A DNA stretch of 19,148 nucleotides from Friedmanniella sp. (GTDB lineage Bacteria > Actinomycetota > Actinomycetes > Propionibacteriales > Propionibacteriaceae), in contig JAOPXW010000379.1 in the NCBI GenBank assembly GCA_025964935.1, positions 1-19,148 of the forward strand. Reading direction: 5' to 3'. Below are positions 7,448 through 16,241 of the stretch, in pieces. The first letter of the stretch is position 1. The number at the start of each line of letters is the position of its first letter. The notes beneath the pieces were generated by a model that saw only the letters and a program-made list of their open reading frames with translations, ran no database searches and was not told the origin of the DNA. Position numbers and translations under genes: made by a program.

Positions 7448-8584
7448 CTAGCCCGCGACCGGGTCGATCTGCAGCGACGGGTCGCTGATGGCGATCTGGC
7501 CGGCGAGGATCTCCTCGGCGTAGTGGCAGGCGACCCGGCGCCCCGGCGCCACGGCCCCGAGATCGCGCAGCACCGGCTCCTCGGTGTCGCAGCGTGTCTG
7601 CTGCCGGTAGGGGCAGCGGGTGTGGAAGCGGCAGCCCGACGGTGGGTTGGCCGGGCTCGGCAGGTCCCCGCGCAGCAGGATCCGCTCCCGGTGGTCCTCG
7701 ATCTCGGGGTCGGGGATGGGGATGGCCGACATCAGGGCGATCGTGTACGGGTGCAGCGGCTGCGCGTACAGGTCATCGCTGGGTGCCTCCTCGACCAGCC
7801 GGCCGAGGTACATCACCCCGATCACGTCGCTGATGTGGCGGACCACGGCCAGGTCGTGGGCGATCACGATGTAGGTGAGCCCGAGCAGGTCCTGCAGGTG
7901 CTCCAGCAGGTTGATGACCTGCGCCTGCACCGACACGTCGAGGGCGCTGACCGGCTCGTCGGCGATCACCAGATCGGGGTTGAGGATCATGGCCCGGGCG
8001 ATCCCGATGCGCTGCCGCTGCCCGCCGGAGAACTCGTGCGGATACTTGGCCAGCGCCCCGCGGGGCAGCCCGACCACCTCCAACATGGCGGCGGCCTTGG
8101 CCAGGTGACTGCTGCTCGAGTCGCGGCCGAACTCTTCGGCGTCGGCGGTCGACAGCCCGTGCACGGTGAGCGGCTCGCTGAGCAGGCTCTGCACCGACTG
8201 CCGCGGGTCCAGGCTGGCCAGCGGGTCCTGGAAGACCATCTGCATGCGGCGGCGCATCAGCCGCAGCGCCTCCGGCTTCAGCGACCGGATGTCCTGCCCG
8301 TCGAAGATCACCGAGCCGCCGGTCGGCTCCTCCAGCCGCAGCAGACCGCGGCCGAAGGTCGACTTGCCGCAGCCGGACTCCCCCACCAGGCCGTACGTCT
8401 GACCGCGGCGCACGTCCAGGTCGACGCCGTCCACGGCGCGGACGTGGCCGACCGTGCGGTCGAAGACCAGCCCCCGCTTGATCGGGAAGTGCACCTGCAG
8501 GCCGCGGACCGACAGCAGCACGTCGGACCCCGGGGCGGGCGGCGGGCTCGGGGCCGGACCGGACACCGTCTCGCTGCTCGTCAC
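7448..8584 (-). CDS. oppF: Peptide ABC transporter ATP-binding protein (OppF/DppF type)
   Basis: One of two ATPases that power the inner-membrane importer. From the GTG at 8584 it has 378 aa: Walker [10 protein letters not shown] at 68-76, Q-loop in [11 protein letters not shown] near 117, signature SGGQRQR at 186-192, Walker B LVIADEP at 205-211 and the switch His in IAHDLA near 243. The C-terminal oligopeptide/HPY extension keeps four cysteines (318, 324, 332, 353), which in Opp/Dpp family structures ligate a [4Fe-4S] cluster. The frame stays open upstream to 9055, but that part overlaps OppD. The 8584 start has a strong AGGAGG upstream and overlaps the OppD stop by 4 nt (GTGA). Confidence 0.93.
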   Translation of the reverse strand: MTSSETVSGPAPSPPPAPGSDVLLSVRGLQVHFPIKRGLVFDRTVGHVRAVDGVDLDVRRGQTYGLVGESGCGKSTFGRGLLRLEEPTGGSVIFDGQDIRSLKPEALRLMRRRMQMVFQDPLASLDPRQSVQSLLSEPLTVHGLSTADAEEFGRDSSSSHLAKAAAMLEVVGLPRGALAKYPHEFSGGQRQRIGIARAMILNPDLVIADEPVSALDVSVQAQVINLLEHLQDLLGLTYIVIAHDLAVVRHISDVIGVMYLGRLVEEAPSDDLYAQPLHPYTIALMSAIPIPDPEIEDHRERILLRGDLPSPANPPSGCRFHTRCPYRQQTRCDTEEPVLRDLGAVAPGRRVACHYAEEILAGQIAISDPSLQIDPVAG

Positions 8585-9639
8585 TTGTCCTCCTCGGGGG
8601 CGGGGTGGACGCACCGTACGCGGTGTCCGGCGGCCCCGAGCGGGGCCAGCTCCAGGTCGTCGACCACGCAGTCGTCGTCGGCGAACTGGCACCGCGGGGC
8701 GAAGGCGCAGGCCTTCGACCAGGCGATGGTGTCCCGCGGGGTCCCGGGGATCGGCCGCAGCGCCTCGCCGCGGGGCGAGTCCAGACGCGGGATCGAGTTC
8801 AGCAGCCCGTGGGTGTAGCGGTGCCGCGGGTGGGCGAACAGCTCCCGCCGGTCGGCCGACTCGACCACCCGGCCGGCGTACATGACGTTGACGAAGTCGC
8901 AGAGCCCGGCGACGACCCCCAGGTCGTGGGTGATCATCACCATTGCCGTGCCCAGCTCGCTGACGAGCTCCTTGAGCAGCTCGAGCACCTGCGCCTGGAT
9001 GGTCACGTCCAGGGCCGTGGTCGGCTCGTCGCAGATCAGCAGCGCCGGCTTGCACGCCAGGGCGATGGCGATCAGGGCCCGCTGCCGCATGCCGCCGGAC
9101 AGCTGGTGCGGATACTCCCCCAGGCGTCGTCGCGGGTCCGGGATGCCGCAGCGTCGGAGCAGGTCCTCGGCCTCGTCCCGGGCCTGCTGGCGGGTCAGGT
9201 CCTCGTGCCGCCGCAGCACCTCGGTGACCTGCAGACCCACGGGGATGACCGGGTTCAGCGAGGACATCGGGTCCTGGAAGACCATGGCCAGGTCGCGGCC
9301 GCGGAGGGAGGACAGCTCCTGGTTGCCCATCGTCAGCAGGTTGCGCCCGCGGTAGAGAGCCTCGCCGCTGACCTGGACTCCGCGGGAGGGCAGCAGTCCC
9401 ATCACCGCGAGGGAGGTCACGGACTTGCCGCTGCCCGACTCCCCCACGATCCCGACGACCTCGCCGGGCTTGACGCTGAAGGAGACGCCGTCCACGGCCC
9501 GGGTGGCCCGACCGCCGCGCCGCTGGAAGGTGACGTTGAGGTTCTTGACCTCGAGCAGGGCCTGGTGGCGGTCGACGGGCTCCCGGGTGGCCCGTCGGCC
9601 GCGACGCCCGCCCGGCTCGAGGGTGACGGTCTCGCTCAT
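8581..9639 (-). CDS. oppD: Peptide ABC transporter ATP-binding protein (OppD/DppD type)
   Basis: The partner ATPase of the importer, 352 aa. Walker A GESGSGKS is at 66-73, the Q-loop in [11 protein letters not shown] near 120, signature SGGMRQR at 181-187, Walker B LLICDEPT at 200-207 and the switch His in ITHDLG near 238. Cysteines at 311, 317, 324 and 343 in the C-terminal extension fit the [4Fe-4S] site known for this family. An Arg-rich N-terminal stretch of about 25 residues precedes the ATPase fold. The ATG at 9639 is 1 nt after the OppC stop, with AGGAGA just upstream, so translation is coupled. Substrate cannot be told from the ATPase; peptides, nickel or opines are all handled by this family. 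Confidence 0.94.
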   Translation of the reverse strand: MSETVTLEPGGRRGRRATREPVDRHQALLEVKNLNVTFQRRGGRATRAVDGVSFSVKPGEVVGIVGESGSGKSVTSLAVMGLLPSRGVQVSGEALYRGRNLLTMGNQELSSLRGRDLAMVFQDPMSSLNPVIPVGLQVTEVLRRHEDLTRQQARDEAEDLLRRCGIPDPRRRLGEYPHQLSGGMRQRALIAIALACKPALLICDEPTTALDVTIQAQVLELLKELVSELGTAMVMITHDLGVVAGLCDFVNVMYAGRVVESADRRELFAHPRHRYTHGLLNSIPRLDSPRGEALRPIPGTPRDTIAWSKACAFAPRCQFADDDCVVDDLELAPLGAAGHRVRCVHPAPEEDK

Positions 9640-9640
9640 C

Positions 9641-10576
9641 TCATCTCCTCGACTTCGGGTCGAGCGCCTCGCGGAGCGACTCCCCGAGCAGGGTGAAGCC
9701 CAGCGCCGTGACGGCGATGCAGATCCCGGGCAGCAGGGTCAGGTGCGGGTCGCTCTGGAGCCGGTCCTGCGCCTTGACCAGCATCCGGCCCCACTCGGCC
9801 ACGGCCGGGTCCGGGGCGCCGAGCCCCAGGTAGGACAGCGCCGCGACCTCGATGATGGCGGTGGCCAGGGTCAGCGTGGCCTGCACGATGACCGGCCCCA
9901 GGGAGTTGGGCAGCACGTGGCTCATCACGATGGTGCGCCGCCGAAGGCCGAGCGAGAACGAGGCGAGCACGTAGTCCTGGTTGCGCTGGGCCAGCATGGA
10001 GCCGCGCAGCAGCCGGGCGAAGATGGGCACCTGGGCGGCGCCGATGGCGATCATGATCGCGCTCGGTCGCTGGCCCAGCATGGCGGCGATGCTGACGGCG
10101 AGCAGCAGGGACGGGATGGACAGCAGGATGTCGACCAGCCGCATGACCAGTGTGTCGACCCAACCCCCCAGCCCACCCGCGAGGGTGCCGAGGATCACGC
10201 CCCCGGCCAGACCGAACGCCGTGGAGACGATGCCGATGATGAGGGACTGGCGGGCGCCGTACACGAGCTGGGTGAACAGGTCCGAGCCCAGCGGGTCGAG
10301 CCCGAGCAGGTGCTCGGCGGAGTGGCCCGGGACGGTGCTCGGGGTCACCTGGTCGATCCACTGGCTCTTGGCCGGCTCGTACGGGGCGATCAGGGGCGCG
10401 AACACCGCGACCAGGACGAACGCGAGCACGATCAGGGCGCCGATGATGGCGGACGGGTTGCGGCGCAGCCGCTGGAAGGCACCCTGCCACAGGCTGGTGC
10501 CGCGCTCGTCCAGGCCGACGTCGCCCATCAGGTCGGTCAGGGCCTGGGGCCGGGCCGACAGGGGTTCGGCGGTCAC
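9641..10576 (-). CDS. oppC: Peptide ABC transporter permease (OppC/DppC type)
   Basis: This 311-aa inner-membrane permease pairs with OppB. A cytoplasmic N-terminus of about 40 residues leads into the first membrane helix (about 43-65, IIGALIVLAFVLVAVFAPLI), followed by the family's periplasmic HLLGLDPLGSDLFTQLVYGAR segment. Four to five more hydrophobic helices follow, and the cytoplasmic EAA-type coupling loop is seen in YVLASFSLGLRRRTIVMSHV before LPNSLGPVIV. The ending SLREALDPKSRR is typical of DppC proteins. The GTG start at 10576 follows AGAGGA at a good distance and lies 10 nt after the OppB stop. Confidence 0.93.
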   Translation of the reverse strand: MTAEPLSARPQALTDLMGDVGLDERGTSLWQGAFQRLRRNPSAIIGALIVLAFVLVAVFAPLIAPYEPAKSQWIDQVTPSTVPGHSAEHLLGLDPLGSDLFTQLVYGARQSLIIGIVSTAFGLAGGVILGTLAGGLGGWVDTLVMRLVDILLSIPSLLLAVSIAAMLGQRPSAIMIAIGAAQVPIFARLLRGSMLAQRNQDYVLASFSLGLRRRTIVMSHVLPNSLGPVIVQATLTLATAIIEVAALSYLGLGAPDPAVAEWGRMLVKAQDRLQSDPHLTLLPGICIAVTALGFTLLGESLREALDPKSRR

Positions 10577-10586
10577 GGGTGTCCTC

Positions 10587-11612
10587 TCATGAGGTGCGCA
10601 GCCGCGGGTCGATGACGCCGTAGAGCAGGTCCACGACGAGGTTGACCAGGGCGTAGATGACGGCGATGAACAGGATGAAGCCCTGCAGGACCGCGTAGTC
10701 CAGCCCGCTGATGGCGTCGAACAGGTAGGAGCCGATGCCGTTGAAGGCGAACACGGACTCGGTCAGGACCGCCCCGGAGAGCAGCAGCCCGGTCTGCAGC
10801 CCGATGGTGGTGGTCACCGGCAGCATGGCGTTGCGGAGCACGTGCCGTCGGGTGATCAGTGACCGGGACAGGCCCTTGGCCTGCGCGGTGCGCACGTAGT
10901 CCTCGTTCAGCACGTCGATCACCGAGGCCCGGGTCATCCGCACGATGATGGCCAGCGGGATCGACCCGAGCGCGACAGCCGGCAGGATCAGGTGGGTCAC
11001 GGCGTTCCAGGACGCGTCGAACTCCCGGGTCAGCAGCCCGTCGAGGACGTAGAAGTTCGTGATGTGGGTGGCGTCGATGCGCGGGTCCTGCCGGCCCGAG
11101 GACGGCAGGAAGGCCAGCGCGTGCAGCGGGCCGGGGATGCCGACGGCGAAGACGATCTTGAGCAGGTAGGCGAGGACGAAGACCGGGATGACCACGCCCA
11201 GCAGGGAGCCGGCCACGAACAGCCGGTCCACCCAGCCCCCGGCCCGCCGGGCCGCCACGTAGCCCAGCGGGATGCCGAACACGATGGCGAACAGCAGCGC
11301 GGCCAGCGCCAGCTCGACCGTGGCCGGGAACCTCTCCAGGAAGGTGCCGAGCACCGGCTGCCCGGTCCGGGGGGAGGAGCCGAAGTCCCCGTGCAGCAGC
11401 CGCGCGGTATAGCTCAGGTACTGCGTGACGAGCGGCTTGTCGAAGCCGTAGAAGGCGTTCAGCTGGGCGATGCCCTCCGGCGTCGCCTTGTCCCCCAACA
11501 GCGTCCGGGCCGGGTCACCGGGCAGGGCCCGGAGCCAGGCGAACAGCAGCACGCTGAGCCCGAACAGCACCGGCACGAGCAGCAGCAGCCGGCGGACGAC
11601 GAACCTCAGCAT
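10587..11612 (-). CDS. oppB: Peptide ABC transporter permease (OppB/DppB type)
   Basis: A 341-aa permease. It opens with the family's N-terminal helix (residues 1-29) ending in LRALPGDPA, has a large periplasmic loop, then several membrane helices. The coupling-loop motif EDYVRTAQAKGLSRSLITRR precedes the HVLRNAMLPV segment, and the protein ends DLLYGVIDPRLRTS, all typical of DppB/OppB. The ATG at 11612 has no visible Shine-Dalgarno sequence; the upstream bases are GGACCGG-type repeats. It is separated from the binding-protein gene by 88 nt that hold a strong hairpin, so its output is probably lower than that of the binding protein. Confidence 0.93.
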   Translation of the reverse strand: MLRFVVRRLLLLVPVLFGLSVLLFAWLRALPGDPARTLLGDKATPEGIAQLNAFYGFDKPLVTQYLSYTARLLHGDFGSSPRTGQPVLGTFLERFPATVELALAALLFAIVFGIPLGYVAARRAGGWVDRLFVAGSLLGVVIPVFVLAYLLKIVFAVGIPGPLHALAFLPSSGRQDPRIDATHITNFYVLDGLLTREFDASWNAVTHLILPAVALGSIPLAIIVRMTRASVIDVLNEDYVRTAQAKGLSRSLITRRHVLRNAMLPVTTTIGLQTGLLLSGAVLTESVFAFNGIGSYLFDAISGLDYAVLQGFILFIAVIYALVNLVVDLLYGVIDPRLRTS

Positions 11613-11640
11613 CGGACCGGTCTGGACCGGACCGGGCCGG

Positions 11641-11668
11641 GGGCCGGTGACCCGGAGGTCACCGGCCC
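11641..11668 (-). terminator. Perfect 12-bp hairpin between binding protein and permease genes
   Basis: GGGCCGGTGACC (11641-11652) and its exact reverse complement GGTCACCGGCCC (11657-11668) enclose a 4-nt loop. There is no T tract on the minus strand. It lies 32 nt past the binding-protein stop and 28 nt before oppB. Such hairpins in importer operons often protect the upstream mRNA from 3' decay or cause partial termination, giving more binding protein than permease. That role is inferred from position. Confidence 0.6.
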
Positions 11669-11700
11669 GACCGGCGCGACGGGCACGGTGCGCGCCACGG

Positions 11701-13380
11701 TCAGCGGGTCACCGTGACGTTGTTCCAGACCTCGTCCTGGACGGGGCTGGCGGCGTAGCCCTGGACGCCCTTGCCGAAGGCCAGCGACGGCGCCGGGTGC
11801 GCGATCGGCACCCCCGGGGCGTAGTCGGCGATGTCGGCGTTGATCTTCTTGTAGACCGGGATCTGCTCGGCCTGGCTGGGCAGCTCGCGCGCGGACTTCA
11901 GGTCGGCGAACAGCTGCTTGTCGGTGAAGCCCCACTCGTTGGACTTCTTGCCGAAGAACACCCCGATGAAGTTGTCGGGGTCGTTGTAGTCGCCCGTCCA
12001 GCCGAGCAGGTGGATGTCGTGCTTGTCGGTGCCCGCGTCGCCCTGGATCAGGTCGAGGTAGTCCGGGCTCCACTTGGCCGAGACCGGGGTGACCTTGATC
12101 CCGGCCTTCTCCAGCTCGGACTTGATGATCGCGAAGGTGTCCTCCGGGGTGGGCATGTACGGCCGCGAGACTCCGGTCGGGTAGGCGAACTTGAGCTCCA
12201 GGTTTTCCTGGCCCGCCTCCTTCAGCAGCGCCTTCGCCTTGTCCAGGTTGTAGGCGTAGTCGTTGACGGAGTCGTTGTAGCCCGCGACCGAGCTCGGCAT
12301 GAACTCCTTGGCTGCGATCGAGCCCGCCGGCAGCGTCGACTTGACCACGGCGGCCTTGTCGACCGCATAGTTGATCGCCTGGCGTACGCGCACGTCCTGC
12401 AGCGCCTTGTTCTTCTGGTTCATGCCCAGGTACAAGATGTTGAACGCGGGCCGGTTGATGATCTGGAAGCCGGCGGCCTTGAGCGGCTCGACGTCGGCGG
12501 GGCCGACCAGGTCGTAGCCGTCGATGTTGCCCGCCTGGAGCTCCTGGGTCCGCGCCTTGGGGTCGGAGATCGTGCGGATGATGACCCGGGCGACCTTCGC
12601 CTTGTCGCCCCAGTAGTCGTCGTTGCGGACCAGGGTGACCGACTGGCCGCGGTCCCACTTCTCGAACTTGAAGGGGCCGGTGCCGGTCGGGTGCTCGGTG
12701 GCGTACGGGGAGAACCGCACGTCCTTCTCGGTCCCGGTGGTGTTGTCGGCGTCGTACTGCTTCATGGCCGTGGGGCTCTGCATCGAGAACGACGGCAGGG
12801 TCATGGCCTGCACGAACCCGGCGAACGGGTCCTTCAGCTTCACCGTGGCCTTGTCGGCGGCGTCGGCGGTGCAGGAGTCGTAGATCCCGCCGGTCTTGCC
12901 GCTCTTGAAGCCCTTGAACAGGCTGTTGTAGTAGTACGAGATGTTCTCGTTCTGGTTCAGGCCCTGCCAGTTGTACCAGCGGTCGAAGTTGTAGCAGACC
13001 GCCTCGGCGTTGAAGTCCGAGCCGTCGCTGAACTTGACCCCGGTCCGCAGCGTGAACGTGTAGCTCTTGCCGTCGGAGGAGTTGTCCCACTTGGTGGCCA
13101 GCAGGGGCTCCAGGTCGGTCGTGCCCGGCTTGGTCCCGACCAGGCCCTCGAAGATCTGACGGGCCGGACGGAAGGTCTCCCCGTCACTGGCCAGCGCCGG
13201 GTCCAGCATCGCGGGGTCCGAGGAGGCCGCGAACACGAAGTCACCCCCGTTGGCGGTGCTGCTGCTGCCGGTGCTGCTGTCCCGCTGGCTCTGCGCACAG
13301 GAGGCCAGTGAGGCCGCCACCGCAGCCGAGGCCAGCACGGCCAGGCTCTTCTTCAGGATTGCGTACTTCAACGTCTTCAC
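11701..13380 (-). CDS. Peptide/solute ABC transporter substrate-binding lipoprotein (family 5)
   Basis: The extracytoplasmic binding protein of the importer. From the GTG at 13380 it has 559 aa with a lipoprotein signal: basic start VKTLKYAILKK, a hydrophobic stretch, and the lipobox LASC with Cys28 as the likely lipidated residue. A Ser/Gly-rich linker follows, then the SBP_bac_5 fold, with FRPARQIFEGLV, the LEPLLATKWDNSSDGKSYTF segment, TGPFKFEKWDRGQSVTLVRN and DDYWGD typical of this family. The frame is open to ATG 13413, and GTG 13386 is also possible; neither has a clear ribosome-binding site. The later starts give a normal signal peptide. The ligand cannot be predicted. Confidence 0.92.
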   Translation of the reverse strand: MKTLKYAILKKSLAVLASAAVAASLASCAQSQRDSSTGSSSTANGGDFVFAASSDPAMLDPALASDGETFRPARQIFEGLVGTKPGTTDLEPLLATKWDNSSDGKSYTFTLRTGVKFSDGSDFNAEAVCYNFDRWYNWQGLNQNENISYYYNSLFKGFKSGKTGGIYDSCTADAADKATVKLKDPFAGFVQAMTLPSFSMQSPTAMKQYDADNTTGTEKDVRFSPYATEHPTGTGPFKFEKWDRGQSVTLVRNDDYWGDKAKVARVIIRTISDPKARTQELQAGNIDGYDLVGPADVEPLKAAGFQIINRPAFNILYLGMNQKNKALQDVRVRQAINYAVDKAAVVKSTLPAGSIAAKEFMPSSVAGYNDSVNDYAYNLDKAKALLKEAGQENLELKFAYPTGVSRPYMPTPEDTFAIIKSELEKAGIKVTPVSAKWSPDYLDLIQGDAGTDKHDIHLLGWTGDYNDPDNFIGVFFGKKSNEWGFTDKQLFADLKSARELPSQAEQIPVYKKINADIADYAPGVPIAHPAPSLAFGKGVQGYAASPVQDEVWNNVTVTR

Positions 13381-13398
13381 CCTCACAAGTTGTCGACG

Positions 13399-13413
13399 AT
13401 GCCCCCGTGGCAT
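13399..13413 (-). other. Small hairpin in the binding-protein leader
   Basis: A 5-bp stem ATGCC/GGCAT with a 5-nt loop lies 18 nt before the preferred GTG start. It is too small to act as a terminator but would sit near the ribosome entry site. Weak evidence. Confidence 0.2.
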
Positions 13414-13459
13414 TCACGATTTACGGCGCCGCACCCGATCCACGACCGGCTGGACTCGC

Positions 13460-13490
13460 CTGAGACTATCTCAGCATCTCGCCGTGACCA
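13460..13490 (-). promoter_or_regulatory. Candidate promoter and overlapping operator for the ABC importer operon
   Basis: A perfect inverted repeat CTGAGACTATCTCAG (13460-13474, 6-bp arms, 3-nt centre) contains a -10-like TAGTCT on the minus strand (13468 to 13463). TGGTCA (13490 to 13485), a 4/6 match to TTGACA, lies 16 nt upstream. The predicted transcript would start near 13456, about 75 nt before the binding-protein start. A dyad across a -10 element is what a repressor site looks like. No regulator gene is adjacent. Confidence 0.4.
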
Positions 13491-13510
13491 GCGCAGACGC
13501 GCGATCGATA

Positions 13511-13525
13511 CCGGTCGGTAACCGG
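13511..13525 (-). terminator. Weak hairpin after proB
   Basis: CCGGT (13511-13515) pairs with ACCGG (13521-13525) across a 5-nt loop, 22 nt past the proB stop. There is no T tract. It is the only candidate for ending the obg-proB transcript before the importer promoter, and it is weak. Confidence 0.2.
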
Positions 13526-13546
13526 AAGGATGGGCCGCCCGTCGGC

Positions 13547-14698
13547 TCAGTCGGTGGCGTCCATGACGACCAGGGCGTCGCGGTGCACGACCGTCCGGTC
13601 GTAGCCGGCGCCGAGGTCGGCGGCCAGGGCCCGGGTGCTGCGTCCCAGCAGGGCGGGGAGCTCCTCGGAGTCGTAGTTGACCAGGCCCCGGGCGACCACG
13701 ACCCCGTCGGGTCCCTCCAGCTCGACCGGCTCGCCGGCGGTGAACTGGCCACGGACCGCGGTGACGCCCGCCGGCAGCAGTGAGGCGTGCCGCTCCAGCA
13801 GGGCGCGGACCGCGCCCGCGTCCAGGACGAGGGTGCCGCGGGCGTCGCTGGCGTGCCGGAGCCACAGCAGCCGGGTCGGGCGACGCCGGCCGGTGGGGTG
13901 GAACAGGGTGCCGACCGGCTCCCCCGCCAGAGCCTGGGCGGCGGTCTCGGCGCTGGTCAGGACGACGGGGATGGCGGCCGAGGTCGCGATCCGGGCGGCA
14001 TCGATCTTGGTGACCATGCCCCCGGTCCCCACCGCCGACCCGCGGGTGGCGATGTCGACGCCCTCCAGGTCCGCGTCGGAGCGGACGTCGGTGATGCGGC
14101 GCGCGTCGGGCCGGGCGGGGTTGGCGGTGTAGAGCGCGTCGACGTCGCTCAGCAGCACCAGGGCGTCGGCGTGCACCAGGTGGGCGACCAGCGCGGCGAG
14201 CCGGTCGTTGTCGCCGAAGCGGATCTCGTGGGTGGCCACGGTGTCGTTCTCGTTGACCACCGGCACCACCCCGAGCTCGAGCAGCCGGCCGAAGGTGCGG
14301 AAGGCGTTGCGGTAGTGGCCGTGCCGGGTGACGTCATCCACCGTCAGCAGCACCTGGCCCACCCCGAGCCCGGCCCGCCCGAACAGCGCGGTGTAGTGGC
14401 CCATCAGCAGACCCTGCCCGACCGAGGCGGCCGCCTGCTGGGACGCGAGGTCGCGCGGGCGGCTCCGCATGGCCAGCGGGGCCAGCCCGGCCGCGATCGC
14501 CCCGGAGGAGACCAGCACGACCTCTCGGCCGGCCAGCCGGGCGGTGGTGATCGCGTCGACGAGCCGCTCGATCCGGCCCAGGTCGATCCCGCCGTCGTCG
14601 GTGGTCAGCGACGACGACCCGACCTTGACCACGACCCGGTGGGCCCCGGCGATCTCGGGGCGGGGCCCGAAGGGGTGCGAGGTGGGGGCCTCAGCCAT
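13547..14698 (-). CDS. proB: Glutamate 5-kinase
   Basis: ProB phosphorylates glutamate with ATP, the first and feedback-controlled step of proline synthesis. The 383-aa protein has the amino-acid-kinase fold at about 20-265, with [11 protein letters not shown] at 22-32, [11 protein letters not shown] at 61-71, NENDTVA at 149-155, FGDNDRL at 161-167, and GTGGMVTKI at 225-232. A C-terminal PUA domain (about 287-365) is present, as in most full-length ProB. The ATG at 14698 overlaps the obg stop by 8 nt and follows GGAGG at about 8 nt. The frame is open further up to 14893 but that part lies inside obg. Confidence 0.97.
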   Translation of the reverse strand: MAEAPTSHPFGPRPEIAGAHRVVVKVGSSSLTTDDGGIDLGRIERLVDAITTARLAGREVVLVSSGAIAAGLAPLAMRSRPRDLASQQAAASVGQGLLMGHYTALFGRAGLGVGQVLLTVDDVTRHGHYRNAFRTFGRLLELGVVPVVNENDTVATHEIRFGDNDRLAALVAHLVHADALVLLSDVDALYTANPARPDARRITDVRSDADLEGVDIATRGSAVGTGGMVTKIDAARIATSAAIPVVLTSAETAAQALAGEPVGTLFHPTGRRRPTRLLWLRHASDARGTLVLDAGAVRALLERHASLLPAGVTAVRGQFTAGEPVELEGPDGVVVARGLVNYDSEELPALLGRSTRALAADLGAGYDRTVVHRDALVVMDATD

Positions 14699-16130
14699 CG
14701 AGGCCGTCCTCCGCCTCGTCTCCGGAGTGGTAGGCCCGGTCCTTGTCGCGCCGACGCTGCGCGGCGGGGCGCTCGACCTCGAACCGCTGGTCCTCACCGC
14801 GCCGGCTGAGGATCTCGGCCCCGGCGTCCATCTGCGGCGCGAAGTCGAACACGACCGCGTCGTTGCCGCCGATGGCCACGCCGTCACCGGCACGCGCGCC
14901 CAGCTCCAGCAGCCGGTCCTCGATCCCGATCCGGTTGAGCCGGTCGGCGAGGTAGCCGACGGCCTCGAAGTTGTTGAAGTCGGTCTGGCGAACCCAGCGC
15001 TCCGGCTTCTCCCCGCGTACGCGCCACAGGTCGCCCTCCTGCTTGACGCTGAACTCGTCCTTGGAGGAGACCGAGCGGGGCCGGATGACGATCCGCGGCG
15101 GCGCGACCGGGGGCATGGCGGCCCGCCGGGCGGTGACCAGCTCGGCCATGGCGAACTGCAGCCCCTGCAGGCCCTGGCCGCTCTTGGTCGAGATCTCGAA
15201 CACCTGCAGCCCGCGCGCGCGCAGGTCGCCGGCGACCAGCTCGGCCAGCTCGAGCGCGTCGGGGATGTCGACCTTGTTCAGGGCGACCAGCCGGGGCCGG
15301 TCCTCCAGACCGCCGTGGGCGGAGAGCTCGCCCTCGATCACGTCGAGGTCGCTGAGCGGGTCGCGACCGGGCTCGAAGGTCGCGCAGTCGATGACGTGCA
15401 CCAGCGCCGCGCACCGCTCGATGTGACGCAGGAAGTCGTGGCCGAGACCACGGCCCTCGCTGGCACCCTCGATCAGACCGGGGACGTCGGCGACGGTGTA
15501 GGTGGTCTCGCCCGCCACGACGACCCCGAGGTTGGGGATCAGGGTGGTGAAGGGGTAGTCCGCGATCTTCGGCCGGGCCCGCGAGATGGCCGCGACCAGG
15601 GAGGACTTGCCGGCGCTGGGGAAGCCGACCAGGCCGACGTCGGCCACGACCTTGAGCTCGAGGACGACCGTACGGGTCTCGCCCTCCTCGCCGAGCAGGG
15701 CGAAGCCGGGCGCCTTGCGGGTGTTGGAGGCCAGCGCGGCGTTGCCGAGACCCCCGCGCCCGCCCTGGGCCACGACGAGCTCGGCCCCCTCGCCGGTCAG
15801 GTCGGCGAGCTGCTCGCCGGTCTCGGCGTCGGAGATGACGGTGCCGTCGGGCACCGACAAGATGATGTCCTCGCCGGTGGCGCCGTTGTTGTGGTCGCCG
15901 CGGCCGGGCTGGCCGTTGGTGGCCCGCCGGTGCGACTGCCGGTGGTAGTCCACCAGGGTGGTCAGGTCGGTGTCGACCCGCAGGATGACCGAGCCGCCGC
16001 TGCCGCCGTTGCCGCCGTCGGGTCCGCCGAGGGGCTTGAACTTCTCCCGGTGCACGGAGGCGCAGCCGTTGCCTCCGTTACCGCCGTACACGTGCAGGGT
16101 GACCTGGTCGACGAAACTGGGAATGGCCAT
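14691..16130 (-). CDS. obg: GTPase Obg
   Basis: Obg is an essential GTPase in large-subunit ribosome assembly and stress response. The 479-aa protein has the glycine-rich Obg fold (1-160), the G domain with P-loop GFPSAGKSS (169-177), switch I YPFTT (192-196), DVPGLIEGA (215-223) and NKVD (285-288), and an OCT domain (about 340-430), the C-terminal domain found in Actinobacteria and Firmicutes. An acidic/basic tail of about 45 residues ends the protein. The ATG at 16130 follows AAGGAGG at 6 nt. It comes 111 nt after rpmA across a strong hairpin and overlaps proB. Confidence 0.97.
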   Translation of the reverse strand: MAIPSFVDQVTLHVYGGNGGNGCASVHREKFKPLGGPDGGNGGSGGSVILRVDTDLTTLVDYHRQSHRRATNGQPGRGDHNNGATGEDIILSVPDGTVISDAETGEQLADLTGEGAELVVAQGGRGGLGNAALASNTRKAPGFALLGEEGETRTVVLELKVVADVGLVGFPSAGKSSLVAAISRARPKIADYPFTTLIPNLGVVVAGETTYTVADVPGLIEGASEGRGLGHDFLRHIERCAALVHVIDCATFEPGRDPLSDLDVIEGELSAHGGLEDRPRLVALNKVDIPDALELAELVAGDLRARGLQVFEISTKSGQGLQGLQFAMAELVTARRAAMPPVAPPRIVIRPRSVSSKDEFSVKQEGDLWRVRGEKPERWVRQTDFNNFEAVGYLADRLNRIGIEDRLLELGARAGDGVAIGGNDAVVFDFAPQMDAGAEILSRRGEDQRFEVERPAAQRRRDKDRAYHSGDEAEDGLDG

Positions 16131-16164
16131 GGTGTGCCTCCTTCCGGTTGAGGCGAGACGAGCC

Positions 16165-16217
16165 GGACAACACGAAAAGGGTGGCCCCAGGAGTGGGGCC
16201 ACCCTTCTCGGTTGTCC
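16165..16217 (-). terminator. Extended terminator-like hairpin between rpmA and obg
   Basis: A perfect 12-bp stem AAGGGTGGCCCC/GGGGCCACCCTT (16177-16188 and 16195-16206) with a 6-nt loop is extended by GGACAAC/GTTGTCC (16165-16171 and 16211-16217) across one mismatch and one bulge. On the minus strand the core stem runs into TTTTCG, as in an intrinsic terminator. It begins 25 nt past the rpmA stop and leaves only 34 nt before the obg start. Confidence 0.7.
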
Positions 16218-16241
16218 TGATCAGCAGCTCAGGGGTGTCGT

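Noticed and set aside
8585..9055. Upstream extension of the OppF frame
   Set aside because: The extension lies entirely within OppD in another frame, is Arg/Gly-rich and not ABC-like. GTG 8584 has a strong AGGAGG and the usual 4-nt overlap.
11470..13311. 613-aa plus-strand open frame
   Set aside because: It is antisense to the binding-protein gene. Its repeated V-L-D-V pattern is the mirror of ordinary codons in that gene.
14699..14893. Upstream extension of proB
   Set aside because: It lies inside obg in another frame. ATG 14698 has a Shine-Dalgarno sequence and gives the normal protein length.
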